Source of the DNA: Vibrio gigantis | Lineage (GTDB): Bacteria; Pseudomonadota; Gammaproteobacteria; Enterobacterales; Vibrionaceae | Direction: 5' to 3' | Length of the DNA: 64,000 bases | NCBI RefSeq assembly: GCF_024347515.1 | Contig: NZ_AP025494.1 | Coordinates: 124,001 to 188,000 of the forward strand | Shown: one piece after another, positions 51,878 to 61,269 of the stretch | Position numbering within the stretch: position 1 is the first letter of the stretch | Layout: the number at the start of each line of letters is the position of its first letter | Translations under genes and position numbers: made by a program | The notes under the pieces: model-generated | Told to the model about the DNA's origin: nothing | What the model saw: the letters and a program-made list of their open reading frames with translations, nothing else | Database searches by the model: none

Positions 51878-53304
51878 TTGATGAACTCAATCCCACTCCC
51901 ATTGGGACTATTGTTTGGCAGAGTATCGTTAGTTTCGGTATTCTGCTTTTTGTTGTCTGTACCTTGGTATTGATCAGCAATCGGAGTCGCAGCTGGTGGT
52001 GCGCTTTGCGTGTAATTGAAAGAATCTTTAATCTGCGCGTATTTACCAATGAAGGTCGTTTTTGCAGAACCTATAGCTGATTTACGAGCTTTGCTAATAA
52101 TCAAATGAGCGACACCAGGTTCATTTTGAGGATCATACATTTCCGGTCGATAAATAAAGCAGATGATATCCGCATCTTGCTCTAGCGAACCTGACTCTCG
52201 TAAGTCGGAATTCACTGGGCGTTTATCAGCACGCTTCTCGATATCGCGAGACAATTGGGATAGTGCTACAACAGGTACTTGTAACTCTTTCCCCAACGCT
52301 TTGAGCTGTCGTGATATTTCTGAGACTTCTAAGTTTCTATTATCAGTTTTGTATTTTTCACTGGTTAGCAACTGAATGTAGTCCACACCAATACCAGAAA
52401 TCTTTCCATTATGCTGCCGATAAAAGCGACGTGCGCGACGACACAACTCCTCGACGGTCATTGAACCGTCATCCATCTCAATATTGTAATCACCGGATCT
52501 ACCTAGCGCAGATGAACAATCAGCCCATTGAGTATCACTCATGCTGGCGTTTCGAATATTACTCAGTGGTACGCTTGCCAAGTTAGATAGCAAATTCTCT
52601 CCAATCGATTCTGAGCTCATTTCAAGGGAGAAAAATAAGAATGGTGCATCGTTTTGATAACTTGAGTTTTTGATAACGTTCAGGAGTAAGGTGGTTTTGC
52701 CATGAGATGGACGGCCTGCAAGGATGATGAAATCTGCAGGTCGGAATCCACCAAGTGCTTCAAAGCATGCAAAGCCCGACTTAAATGCATTAAATTCCCC
52801 TTTGCTTCTGCGCTCCATGTTGTCCAGCGTTGCAGCAAAGGTATCTTTCAATGAAATTGGGCCTTGCTCATTGTCCTTTTCCACTTCGTCATAAGACTCA
52901 ACAACAGAATGCATCGAACCTATGATTTCATCGGTCGTCTTGTTTGACGAACATTGTGTTAATAGCTTTTGAAGCTCCACCTGAAGTGTTCGTTTGTTGT
53001 TAGTGTCGTTGATTTGCGAAACATAGTCAGAAAGAGCATTTATGTTTGCTGGTTGCGCTAGTGACTCCATGGCAACTGTAGTAATCGCGTCGACTCCCTC
53101 TTGCCCATACTCAGCGTATACACGCGCTTTAATCGTGTTTAAATCGATTGATTGTTTATCTTCATGCAATTTGAAGCAGGTATCGATGAGAACCCGTGTC
53201 GCTGTATCACTGACAACGTTAGTTTCTAGGTCGAGTTCGTCAATAACGCCATCATGGGAGAGGATAAGGTTAATCACAGGGTGGTATAAATTAAACTTTA
53301 ACAT
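51874..53304 (-). CDS. DnaB-like replicative helicase
   Basis: 476 residues. The N-terminal DnaB domain begins FNLYHPVINLILSHDGVIDEL. The RecA-like core has Walker A ILAGRPSHGKTTLLL (197-204 core), FFSLEMSSESIGENLLS, GIGVDYIQLLT (Walker B), SRQLKALGKELQVPVVALSQLSR and SDLRESGSLEQDADII. All helicase motifs look intact; the C-terminal ~50 residues are a disordered Asn/Thr/Pro-rich tail. A second replicative helicase may let the plasmid load its own fork. Start 53304 (GGGC upstream) preferred over 53316. Confidence 0.9.
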   Translation of the reverse strand: MLKFNLYHPVINLILSHDGVIDELDLETNVVSDTATRVLIDTCFKLHEDKQSIDLNTIKARVYAEYGQEGVDAITTVAMESLAQPANINALSDYVSQINDTNNKRTLQVELQKLLTQCSSNKTTDEIIGSMHSVVESYDEVEKDNEQGPISLKDTFAATLDNMERRSKGEFNAFKSGFACFEALGGFRPADFIILAGRPSHGKTTLLLNVIKNSSYQNDAPFLFFSLEMSSESIGENLLSNLASVPLSNIRNASMSDTQWADCSSALGRSGDYNIEMDDGSMTVEELCRRARRFYRQHNGKISGIGVDYIQLLTSEKYKTDNRNLEVSEISRQLKALGKELQVPVVALSQLSRDIEKRADKRPVNSDLRESGSLEQDADIICFIYRPEMYDPQNEPGVAHLIISKARKSAIGSAKTTFIGKYAQIKDSFNYTQSAPPAATPIADQYQGTDNKKQNTETNDTLPNNSPNGSGIEFIN

Positions 53305-53384
53305 GGTAATGCCCATCGGATACTAGGACATAGTTGATACAACTTTTGAGAGTGAATTTAGAGAATTGAGTGGGGGAGGTGGTA

Positions 53385-53456
53385 GGGAAACCCAAAAAGT
53401 TAACAACGGAGTGGGTTCAATCGCAACAATCAAACGATTGAATTTTTGGGTTTCCC
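53385..53456. repeat. Nested inverted repeat upstream of the dnaB-like gene
   Basis: Outer perfect 14-base repeat GGGAAACCCAAAAA (53385-53398) and TTTTTGGGTTTCCC (53443-53456). Inside it lies TTCAATCG (53416-53423) and CGATTGAA (53435-53442), directly abutting the outer right arm. It could form a large cruciform or RNA hairpin, between two minus-strand genes. Confidence 0.8.
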
Positions 53457-53462
53457 AAATTA

Positions 53463-53912
53463 CTAAAGCGAGGCGTCGATGCCTCCCTCATAATCAAATT
53501 CGACGGACTCTGTGGGAGAGCTAATCCATGCATCGATGATGTTATTACGTCGTGTCGTGTGGTATTTGCCTGACGGAAGTTTTTGCATAAATCCATCGGT
53601 GACTTGGTTGATGTCCAACGAGTAGCCCAGTTTCGAAATCTCGCCATGAAGTTTAAACATCACGTTATCCGATATGTAGTGATAAGCGGTACTGCGCGAG
53701 ATATTGGCGTAGGTTCGATAGAGCTCTTCACATGGTTCCATTTTGAACTCATCTTCCAAAAGACTTGAGCTGCATTGAGAAAATAACAAGTTTACTCGTG
53801 CATCTAAGTAATCGGTGCGGCTGGGTGTGAGCATATACACGGCCAAACACGCGAAGGCGACAATTAAGCACGCAGCGGTTCTGACAGGGACACACTTAGT
53901 ATTCATTTCCAT
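53463..53912 (-). CDS. Membrane-anchored protein, unknown
   Basis: 149 residues. One N-terminal hydrophobic segment (AACLIVAFACLAVYMLTP, about 12-30) followed by a periplasmic domain with Cys pairs (FSQCSSSL, EPCEELY). Start at 53912 after GGAAAACGTT. No family recognised. A C5 tract at 54011 lies upstream. Confidence 0.6.
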   Translation of the reverse strand: MEMNTKCVPVRTAACLIVAFACLAVYMLTPSRTDYLDARVNLLFSQCSSSLLEDEFKMEPCEELYRTYANISRSTAYHYISDNVMFKLHGEISKLGYSLDINQVTDGFMQKLPSGKYHTTRRNNIIDAWISSPTESVEFDYEGGIDASL

Positions 53913-54194
53913 AACGTTTTCCAGTTCCATTCATCTAGACAACCCAATATCAGAAATATGGCATAGACAGTCATGCCGAAATGAAATTAGTGGAACGATT
54001 TTTAGTGTTTCCCCCGTTTTGAATAGAAAACAGTGACCTCCTCTCGTTTAAGACGATGCCTCATGATGTGATGGAATCGAGTTCCTTTGTCAAATAAGGG
54101 GCTTAAATGGACTCGCTAATTCGTAAACCCAAGTGATTAGACGTGTATAACTGACCGTCAGAGTCTAAATCTTTTTTGACTTGGGGATTTTTTA

Positions 54195-54782
54195 ATGAAA
54201 GTCATCGAGAATAACACCCTGCGCGAGTGTGTAGTCTGTAAACAACCCACACTAACAATGGTAGAAAATGGACACCAGGCAAAACGATACTCTTTATGTG
54301 AGAAGCACCACTCACAAATTGAGTACGTGAGAGTTATACAAGTAATACAGCAATCTAAATTCAAGCGAGATGGAAAAACTCGAAAAAATGTCAAAATTGT
54401 AGATCCAAGAAAGAGCTTGGTTCGCTTTGATTTTTATTTTCGAGAATTAGCAGTGGAAGATTGTGGTAATTATATCTGGCTAGGCGCTAAAAATGGGCCA
54501 TCGGTACAGGCTGTTCATGTGTACCCTGACAAAAGTGATGTTACCGACTACTTACTGGCAAACCCACCTTTTAACGCAAAAGGAATCCAGTACCGAACAA
54601 TACGCAAGATAAACGTATGGGATCGAGGGGATAGAAACGAAATCCACTTATCCAACATACCAGAACATCACTACACGAAGAAAGGCATGTCTCTCAACGA
54701 TGCATACGCACTACTTGTGAAACGTAAGACTGTAGTAATTCAGAAAGTTGGAGCAAAAAAAGTAGTGACCAAATCAGCGTAA
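54195..54782 (+). CDS. Protein with N-terminal zinc-finger-like motif, unknown
   Basis: 195 residues. CVVCKQPTL...YSLCEKHHSQ (Cys12, Cys15, Cys34, with His38 or His39) looks like a Cys3His or Cys2-CxxxH zinc site. The rest is basic (RDGKTRKNVKIVDPRKS, KKVVTKSA), consistent with nucleic-acid binding. Ribosome site TTGGGG. First gene of a rightward cluster toward the transglycosylase. Family unknown. Confidence 0.6.
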   Translation: MKVIENNTLRECVVCKQPTLTMVENGHQAKRYSLCEKHHSQIEYVRVIQVIQQSKFKRDGKTRKNVKIVDPRKSLVRFDFYFRELAVEDCGNYIWLGAKNGPSVQAVHVYPDKSDVTDYLLANPPFNAKGIQYRTIRKINVWDRGDRNEIHLSNIPEHHYTKKGMSLNDAYALLVKRKTVVIQKVGAKKVVTKSA

Positions 54783-54804
54783 TAGAATTGAACGGAGAAG
54801 CTAA

Positions 54805-55548
54805 ATGGATTGGTTTGAACGATTAAGCTACGGGCCACAGGTTGATGATCTTGTGGTCAGCTTTTTTAATGGATGGGTTACTTGGGTGCATGGCCTTAGT
54901 CTGAATCAGCGTTTGGCTTTTGCTATGTCAACTATAGTGGCTCCCTTTGTCGTTAATTGGCTGTTTAAAATGATATTTCGTATTTTTGTAACCGTTAGGC
55001 GATGGCTGCGTAGAAGGTGTATCCCCAAAAAAATCAACCTTCATCTAGATAGGGAGCAAGATCAGCACATAGAGACGGATAAGCTTTTATTGGGCGGCTT
55101 TCGTGGGCTATTAGTGACGCTCTTATTTATTGGGATAGTAGGAGGTGTAGGTGTCAAAATAATGAAGAGTGATAGTATCAATGCCAAGCCTGATATCGGT
55201 ACAGGTGTTTTGCACCGCGACATTGTTAAGCATTATGACCAAAACACATTAACTGTCGAGCAAATAGAAAAGTGCTTGGCTATAAGGCACTATCAAGACC
55301 AAAATCAGTCGCAAGCATTCGATTTACGCGCTCAGTTAGAAGAAAGGAAGCTCTACATCCAAAGCATAGATCACCCTACAAACTCAGATGTTCAAGCTTA
55401 CAACGTCCTAATTGAACAATACCAAATTCTTGCTGAGAAGCTTGATGCGGTAAGCCTTGAATGGAACAGTATCTGTGCTAATAAGCGTTACTATTTAGAA
55501 GATTATAATCATAGCCAATTCACAAATACCGATACCGTAGATATGTAA
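54805..55548 (+). CDS. Two-pass membrane protein, unknown
   Basis: 247 residues. Hydrophobic segments at about 37-63 (LAFAMSTIVAPFVVNWLFKMIFRIF) and 95-115 (GGFRGLLVTLLFIGIVGGVGVKI), separated by a basic cytoplasmic loop (RRWLRRRCIPKK). A C-terminal hydrophilic helical domain follows. ATG 54805 follows GGAGAAGC. 23 bases after the previous gene. May belong to the transfer apparatus; not recognised. Confidence 0.6.
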   Translation: MDWFERLSYGPQVDDLVVSFFNGWVTWVHGLSLNQRLAFAMSTIVAPFVVNWLFKMIFRIFVTVRRWLRRRCIPKKINLHLDREQDQHIETDKLLLGGFRGLLVTLLFIGIVGGVGVKIMKSDSINAKPDIGTGVLHRDIVKHYDQNTLTVEQIEKCLAIRHYQDQNQSQAFDLRAQLEERKLYIQSIDHPTNSDVQAYNVLIEQYQILAEKLDAVSLEWNSICANKRYYLEDYNHSQFTNTDTVDM

Positions 55549-55798
55549 GCCACTTAAGAGGCAAAGCTTTGTGTCGAGTCTCAATGCTTAAAGCTAAGAA
55601 ATGCGCCTTCGCTAGTCGAAACAGCAAGGTAGGATTGCACTTTCTCGGGTAATTTCCTCATCAACAATTTCCGCTCAACGAATGAAGAATAAAGATGAAG
55701 AGAAAAGGTGTATCACCACAGGAACATACTTAGTCAGCACTTATGAAAAGCGTGTTTGCACTGACTTTCAATCATTGGCCACGAAAAGGAGAATCACC

Positions 55799-56278
55799 GT
55801 GTTTTTCTTGCCAGATATCCATGACACCAAATTAGATACTGTTGCTCTGTCAAACGCGAGTAGATGCAGCATTGTCGCTGAAGTCGCAGGAGAGAAGTAT
55901 GTCCCGAGAGACTTCCTTAACTTACTTGTGGTTGGCGAGGGGGGTAAAATCGGCAGTAAAGTCAAAAATACTAACGATTCCTATGACTTGGGTCCCGCTC
56001 AGGTGAATACAATCCATTCCAAATACATCTTACGAAACTACCCTAATAAGTCTTGGGTAGATGTTGCCACTGACCCTGTTCTCAATATCAGCATCAGTGC
56101 CGATATATTCAAAGGATGCCTTACATACGCTAAGGGTCATGTTTGGGAAGCAGTCGGTTGCTATAACTCAAAGACCGTCAACATTAAGACCAATTATCTA
56201 ATCAGAACGATGAAAACTTGGGATTACATTCTGAAACGACCATCCTTGAACTGCTCGGAGTATTGGTATCAGGATTAG
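55799..56278 (+). CDS. Lytic transglycosylase-like protein (VirB1/gp19 type)
   Basis: 159 residues from a GTG at 55799, chosen for its strong site (AAAGGAGAATCACC); the ATG at 55682 in the same frame has none. The SLT fold is visible: LLVVGEGGKIGSKVKNTNDSYDLGPAQVNTIHSKY has the catalytic Glu (GEGG) and the N..DxGpxQxN..H signature, then LNISISADIFKGCL and WEAVGCYNSKT. It would open peptidoglycan locally for channel assembly. With the GTG start no signal peptide is evident, so export is unexplained. Confidence 0.7.
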   Translation: MFFLPDIHDTKLDTVALSNASRCSIVAEVAGEKYVPRDFLNLLVVGEGGKIGSKVKNTNDSYDLGPAQVNTIHSKYILRNYPNKSWVDVATDPVLNISISADIFKGCLTYAKGHVWEAVGCYNSKTVNIKTNYLIRTMKTWDYILKRPSLNCSEYWYQD

Positions 56279-56392
56279 AGCTAACTTCGTCTCCCCCAAA
56301 TTTCAAATAGTAGCTCAAATTCCCTCCGCTATTTAGCAAAATCGACTCCTACCACAAGTAAGATGGGGTTCTCATGTTTATAGGAATTCACT

Positions 56393-56752
56393 ATGTCGAT
56401 ACGTATAAATCGAAAGACACTGACCCTATGTGGCGTACTCGTACTGTCTGGTGTTCTGGTTCTAAAGTTCTCTTCTGTTTCTTTCGATGATTCTCATGCC
56501 TATGTTGGCCAGTGGAGCTCTGTATCGTCAGACGGCGCTGCAGAATTCAACGTCGGATCTGACTACATTGAGGCGTTTGGGAAGCGATTACCCGTTGACG
56601 TGATTGTTAATGATGACGGCTCCGTGTTGGCTCAGTCTCCAAACCAAAACTTTAGAATCACCAAAACCACCAGCGGTGTTGAGTTAACTGTTACACGTAG
56701 GTACATCGAAGAACCGGTCGAGAAGATTTATGAGCTGACTCTAAAGCAGTAA
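56393..56752 (+). CDS. Small membrane-anchored protein, unknown
   Basis: 119 residues: basic N-terminus, one hydrophobic segment at about 10-28 (LTLCGVLVLSGVLVLKF), then a strand-rich periplasmic domain. ATG 56393 follows ATAGGAATTC. Family unknown. Confidence 0.6.
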   Translation: MSIRINRKTLTLCGVLVLSGVLVLKFSSVSFDDSHAYVGQWSSVSSDGAAEFNVGSDYIEAFGKRLPVDVIVNDDGSVLAQSPNQNFRITKTTSGVELTVTRRYIEEPVEKIYELTLKQ

Positions 56753-56866
56753 GCGCTCGTAAAGATGTTTTAAATCGACTTCATATTACTCAGAGCCATC
56801 AAAACTAAATGATAGTGCTCAGACGTGTATAACTACTGCATTATTGAATCAGAATGAAACGCGAGA

Positions 56867-58822
56867 ATGCTGGATCTAAAGTACATCAAAGACACATTTA
56901 AAGTTCCTGTTTGGCAAGTGTTGTTGCGGTTACCTCAATCGTATCTGGACACGAGACAAGTGGTGTCTGACTTTTCCTATCTTACGGACAGTGACTGTGT
57001 GGTTATTCAAGGGACTGTGACTTCTATTTCTGAATCATACAATCGAACGACCGTCATTAATGGAAGCATTGTTGACTCCCGAAACGTCGCTCAACGTTTT
57101 TCTCATTTTGCCAAATTAGACAGTGAATACGGACAACAATTGGCAAGTCGAATTAATGATCGAGGTTATTACTTGTGCAAAGTGAAACAAGTCGGAAACG
57201 CGCTGTTTATCAACCACCCGCAGCCATTGAATGAAAAATTCATTGGTAAAATCACTCCGGTCTATAAAGTCAAAAGTAAGCAACTCAAAGGGTTGAAGTA
57301 TGCTGAGTTTTTGGAGCAGCATATTGACGAACTGATCCCATTGACGGCAAGAAAGATACGAGAAGAACTAGCGAAATTAAATCTGAGTAACGGGAAAATT
57401 CGACGGTTGTTAGAAGCGCACTCGCTGTGTTTAGAAGACGTTTTGAGATTTGTGCATTTCCCAAATTCATTGGAAGAAAGTGAACAATGCAACGCTATCC
57501 TACAAAGAATCGCCGCTACTTTGTTGTTCTCAGAAGTGGAAGGCGAACCAAATTTAACTCACCCATTTCAGCTCGATAAAGACGATACCTATTTCAATGA
57601 TGTCGTCCCGTTTCAACTGACGGATGAACAATTGGATGCCGTGAGCGGTATCAAAGCCGCGATTAACAACAGAGCCCCACGGAGTGTCTTATTCGGGGAT
57701 GTGGGTACGGGGAAAACCGTCATTGGCGCGATACTGACACGTCATGTTGTTGATGCTGGTGGTTGTGTCGTCATTATGGTTCCCAACCTAATATTAGGAG
57801 CCCAAATCTATAAAGAGATCGACAACTGTTGGCCAGATATTGGCATCGAGTTTTTATTGTCTGAGAGTGAGCATGACAACTTCGTAGGTAAAGGCTATCG
57901 ATGCATCAACGAGATGACAGAAGACACCCGTGTCGTGATTGGTACGACGGCCTTGCTTCATCATCACAACAATATACCTATTGACCTCCTTTGGATCGAC
58001 GAAGAGCAAAAAATGGGGCTTGAACAAAAAGAATCCACATTAATAACCCATGGCCGGACTCATCTGTTGTTGTCTAGTGCTACGTGCATTCCTAGAACGC
58101 AAGCGATGATGAGTTTTGGCATGCTGCCGTACTTCAAATTAACCAAGTACCACGCACCTAGAGAAGTGATCACTACCCGTTACGAGCATACCCAAATCGA
58201 TGAGGTTATCTGTCGAGTTGAAGAACGCATCAATCGTGGTGACAAGGTGTTAATCATTAGCACCATGAAAGGTGAATCCAAAGCTCAAGCTGTTTCACAC
58301 AGAGCCAGTGCTGAACAACTCTTTGATGACTGGAAAGCGATGTATGGCGATATCGTAAAATTGTCCCATGGTGGATTGTCCAAACAAGACAACGAAGTTG
58401 CGATTAATGCGATGAAGTCCGGTGAGGGAAAAATATTGATTGCGACCACATTGATTGAGGTCGGGTTAACAATACCAAAACTAAACTATGTCGTTGTGCT
58501 TAACCCAGAAAATTTAGGGGTGGTGACTCTTCACCAAATCCGAGGCCGCGTAGCGCGGGAAGGAGGTATCGGACATTGCGACCTACTACCTACAACAAAA
58601 CTCAAAGCGCCATCCATAGACCGACTAGATTTGTTGGTCAATCACTCTGATGGATTCAGCTTGGCCGAGGCAGACTTGCAATTACGTGGTATGGGGGACT
58701 TGAAGAACGGCAACAATCAATCAGGAACGTCGAAATGTATTTTGGTCGACCAGCAATTATCACTTGGTCTTCTAACCGATACCTTAGAAAGACTAACTAC
58801 AGCGGAAAGGTGTCTTACCTAA
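56867..58822 (+). CDS. Divergent RecG-like SF2 DNA helicase
   Basis: 651 residues. Order of motifs follows RecG: an N-terminal OB/wedge-like part, then FQLTDEQLDAVSGI (Q motif), LFGDVGTGKTVIGA (Walker A), LLWIDEEQKMG (Walker B, DEEQ instead of RecG DEQH), LLSSATCIPRT, then the second lobe with LIATTLIEVGLTIPKLNYVVV and TLHQIRGRVAREGG. RecG remodels stalled forks and R-loops. The substitutions and shorter C-terminal wedge suggest a plasmid-specific relative, perhaps acting with DnaB-like helicase and rep. No clear ribosome site before ATG 56867. Confidence 0.82.
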   Translation: MLDLKYIKDTFKVPVWQVLLRLPQSYLDTRQVVSDFSYLTDSDCVVIQGTVTSISESYNRTTVINGSIVDSRNVAQRFSHFAKLDSEYGQQLASRINDRGYYLCKVKQVGNALFINHPQPLNEKFIGKITPVYKVKSKQLKGLKYAEFLEQHIDELIPLTARKIREELAKLNLSNGKIRRLLEAHSLCLEDVLRFVHFPNSLEESEQCNAILQRIAATLLFSEVEGEPNLTHPFQLDKDDTYFNDVVPFQLTDEQLDAVSGIKAAINNRAPRSVLFGDVGTGKTVIGAILTRHVVDAGGCVVIMVPNLILGAQIYKEIDNCWPDIGIEFLLSESEHDNFVGKGYRCINEMTEDTRVVIGTTALLHHHNNIPIDLLWIDEEQKMGLEQKESTLITHGRTHLLLSSATCIPRTQAMMSFGMLPYFKLTKYHAPREVITTRYEHTQIDEVICRVEERINRGDKVLIISTMKGESKAQAVSHRASAEQLFDDWKAMYGDIVKLSHGGLSKQDNEVAINAMKSGEGKILIATTLIEVGLTIPKLNYVVVLNPENLGVVTLHQIRGRVAREGGIGHCDLLPTTKLKAPSIDRLDLLVNHSDGFSLAEADLQLRGMGDLKNGNNQSGTSKCILVDQQLSLGLLTDTLERLTTAERCLT

Positions 58823-58896
58823 TGACAGGTATAGACAAACAAATAGGCAATCTCAATTGGGTATAAATCATGACTTAGGGATGAGAGGAAGTTCTT

Positions 58897-59016
58897 ATGC
58901 ACGACGACATTATTTATGGATTTAAACTGATCGCTTTTTTAATTGCTCTGGCGTGTATCTGTAAAGGTTCCAAGGTCAGCAGCGTCAATAACATGCACGC
59001 ATTATTTGTCAGATGA
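58897..59016 (+). CDS. 39-residue membrane peptide, possibly the start of a split gene
   Basis: ATG 58897 after GAGAGGAAG. Product MHDDIIYGFKLIAFLIALACICKG... is a single hydrophobic helix with a short tail, ending in TGA at 59014-59016. The +1 frame continues for ~200 residues (next entry) without its own good start. Either a small membrane protein or the signal anchor of a frameshifted gene. Confidence 0.45.
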   Translation: MHDDIIYGFKLIAFLIALACICKGSKVSSVNNMHALFVR

Positions 59017-59620
59017 GTGCGAACTTTCACATTCTGTTGATACCCTGAATAATGGACCAGTCGTTGAGGTGCCGGTAACCCCAGACTTCATGACTACGAC
59101 GGCATTGGATGTGACCGATATACCATCGACATTGGAGCATAAACGCGTAGAGACAACACCTACTCACCCTTTAATTGGTGACACTCCTGATAAGTCTCGG
59201 ACGGTAAACTGGTCAAAGCCGTCCGTGGAAAACGAAGAGGAAACTCAAATTTCATGGAATGACATCGAGAGGTTAGCACCACACTTAAGTTACGAGGAAA
59301 AGCTAGATTTGGAAACCCTGTCGTATACCGATCCCTCTCTAGCTGTTGCACGTTTAGCGAAAGAAGCTCAGTACCCAAATACGGGTGATCCGGAGAAGGA
59401 CATATTACTCAACGCACTAAGCGGGGTTTCCCCTGTAATCAGTCACTTTATAGTGACACTTGATAGCATGTATATGGATAAATGTGGGACTTCATTAATG
59501 GCAGACAGCTTCAATGACATTATGAAAATGAATACTGACCTCTTATTTCAGTATAAGAAAATGAATTACCCAGCTCTAAAGGAGGAGTTCATGAACACAA
59601 TACCGTGCGATATATACTGA
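58943..59620 (+). CDS. Unrecognised acidic protein, start unclear
   Basis: Open frame to 59620 with no ATG plus ribosome site at its beginning; the first in-frame ATG is at 59089 (MTTTALDV). The product is acidic with a Pro/Thr-rich linker and a helical C-terminus. The membrane helix encoded just upstream in another frame, and the continuous coding character, suggest a single anchored protein split by a frameshift around 58960-59010. No family recognised. Confidence 0.5.
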   Translation: MLWRVSVKVPRSAASITCTHYLSDECELSHSVDTLNNGPVVEVPVTPDFMTTTALDVTDIPSTLEHKRVETTPTHPLIGDTPDKSRTVNWSKPSVENEEETQISWNDIERLAPHLSYEEKLDLETLSYTDPSLAVARLAKEAQYPNTGDPEKDILLNALSGVSPVISHFIVTLDSMYMDKCGTSLMADSFNDIMKMNTDLLFQYKKMNYPALKEEFMNTIPCDIY

Positions 59621-59790
59621 GAAAGCGAACCTCATCTCCTCATTACTGCAAATTGAAATCCATTCTTAACTGCAACACATCACCTCTTTCTCCAATCAGA
59701 AAGTCAATTAAGCCGTGAAATAAGGCTCACTAATTTAAATTCTGCATATCTAAGTTTGGCAAACTCGTGGGACTAACTAGGAGTGTTGCT

Positions 59791-60558
59791 ATGAAATGGT
59801 CAAACAAAATTCACAGAATATTGGGTTTAGGGTTGCTTGCCAGCACTCAAGCAACTGCTGAACCCCCGACGCAAGATTTCCTCAATGCCGACATCAACGT
59901 GGTTTCCAGTTATGAAATTGAAACCGACAAGCTGATTATGATGGAGCTGGACACAGGTGAAATGTTATTGGCCACCGGTGATGGAAAATTTCTTATTAAG
60001 GGCGGTTCATTGTTCTCAACTGTCCACACCAAATTCGTTAACTCCCCTCAAGAACTTTACGCGGCGTCACATGTCGACTTGAAGAAAATGAAAATCAACC
60101 CAGAAGAAGATTTTGCGGGGTTTAACTTAAACCCGTTAGCCAAGGTATTCGGAGGGACACTCTTTATTGCACCAACGGGATGTAAACATTGCGGTGACTT
60201 CGTTGAAATCCTTGAGAAACAACACCCAGATAAAAGGTTCCGTATAGCCATCGTGCCAGTCTTTGATGATAAGGAGTATGAAAACACGTTGTTAGCACAA
60301 TGTTCCGATGATCCGGACAAAGCTCTACGCGCCTTATATGAAGGTACTTGGTCTGAAGCGAAATACCCCCGCCCACCGAATAGCCAATGTAAAGAAGCCA
60401 TTACCAAAGTGAATTCAACTTACGCGTCTCTCCAAATAATGAGTCCGGGGCGTGTTGGACTTCCTGCATTTTTTAACAATAAAACATCTTCCATCATTGG
60501 GCTACCAACGAGTAAGGCTCAACTCACGTCCATTATCGTAGAAGGAATCGACCTATGA
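59791..60558 (+). CDS. dsbC: DsbC-like disulphide isomerase
   Basis: 255 residues, signal peptide to about 24 (STQATA). The DsbC pattern includes an N-terminal dimerisation-type domain, then GGTLFIAPTGCKHCGDFVEILEKQHP with the active-site pair Cys131-Cys134 and cis-Pro loop RVGLPAFF. Isomerises disulphides in periplasmic transfer proteins; a DsbC gene here is typical of SXT/IncA/C-like regions. Start 59791 follows GGAGTG. Overlaps traV by four bases. Confidence 0.85.
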   Translation: MKWSNKIHRILGLGLLASTQATAEPPTQDFLNADINVVSSYEIETDKLIMMELDTGEMLLATGDGKFLIKGGSLFSTVHTKFVNSPQELYAASHVDLKKMKINPEEDFAGFNLNPLAKVFGGTLFIAPTGCKHCGDFVEILEKQHPDKRFRIAIVPVFDDKEYENTLLAQCSDDPDKALRALYEGTWSEAKYPRPPNSQCKEAITKVNSTYASLQIMSPGRVGLPAFFNNKTSSIIGLPTSKAQLTSIIVEGIDL

Positions 60559-61256
60559 TTAAACAATCCATATTTATCTCATTTGCGCTGCTTACTTTAG
60601 CCGGTTGTTCTGTCGTAGGCGAAGAAGAGGGCGTGTGTCCAGGCGCGAAAAGTGGTGTAGCGTGTGCGTCCGTCCGAGAAGTTTATGAGCTAACCAATGT
60701 CTATAACAATGCTGAAGACTATGCGAAGGCGACAGGTGACGAACGTGTCATGGTCACAGACGAAGATGGCGAAACCATCACAGGGAAAGAATACAAAGAA
60801 AAATACGGAACGGACATTGAGGCTGACTCTGCATCAGTGAATGAAACCCAACAACACGCAAACTTTTCTCAAGCTCCAGCGTTAGCTTCACCCGAAGCGG
60901 CATATCAGCATTTACTTCTTCCGGCTCCAGAACCCCTAGCCATGCGAAAGCCTGCCGATATTGTCCGTACACTGGTGCGTCCATATACAGACAAAGAAAC
61001 CTTACAGATCCCTGGTTATGGATTCATCGAAGCAACACAGCGAACTTGGGTCGTCGATAGAAGCGCTAAGACCAATGACTCTCAATACGTCAACTTCCAT
61101 GTCAGAAAGGAAAGCCAAGAGCAAAACTACGATGTGAATGATGATGGTCAGATTGGCGTCGAGTCACGCAATGCAAGACCGGCTATCAGCGACTCTGAGT
61201 TAAGAGAGAATGCGAGAAGTAATGCGAACTCGCTAATCGATCAACTGCGTCAATAA
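60555..61256 (+). CDS. traV: Outer-membrane lipoprotein TraV (VirB7-like)
   Basis: 233 residues with a lipobox (LLTLAGC, Cys18). After it come Cys residues in GVCPGAKSGVACASVREVYELTN, the TraV signature, and a long disordered middle. The C-terminal domain begins near LVRPYTDKETLQIPGYGFIEATQRTWV. Anchors the outer-membrane core made with TraK and TraB. ATGA overlap with dsbC. Confidence 0.9.
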   Translation: MIKQSIFISFALLTLAGCSVVGEEEGVCPGAKSGVACASVREVYELTNVYNNAEDYAKATGDERVMVTDEDGETITGKEYKEKYGTDIEADSASVNETQQHANFSQAPALASPEAAYQHLLLPAPEPLAMRKPADIVRTLVRPYTDKETLQIPGYGFIEATQRTWVVDRSAKTNDSQYVNFHVRKESQEQNYDVNDDGQIGVESRNARPAISDSELRENARSNANSLIDQLRQ

Positions 61257-61269
61257 GGGGGCATATATC

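Noticed and set aside
53372-56297. G5/C5 runs at 53372, 54011 and 56293 (and 14002) as G6 elements
   Set aside because: Only five bases, no partner tract and no consistent -10; counted as chance or decayed sites.
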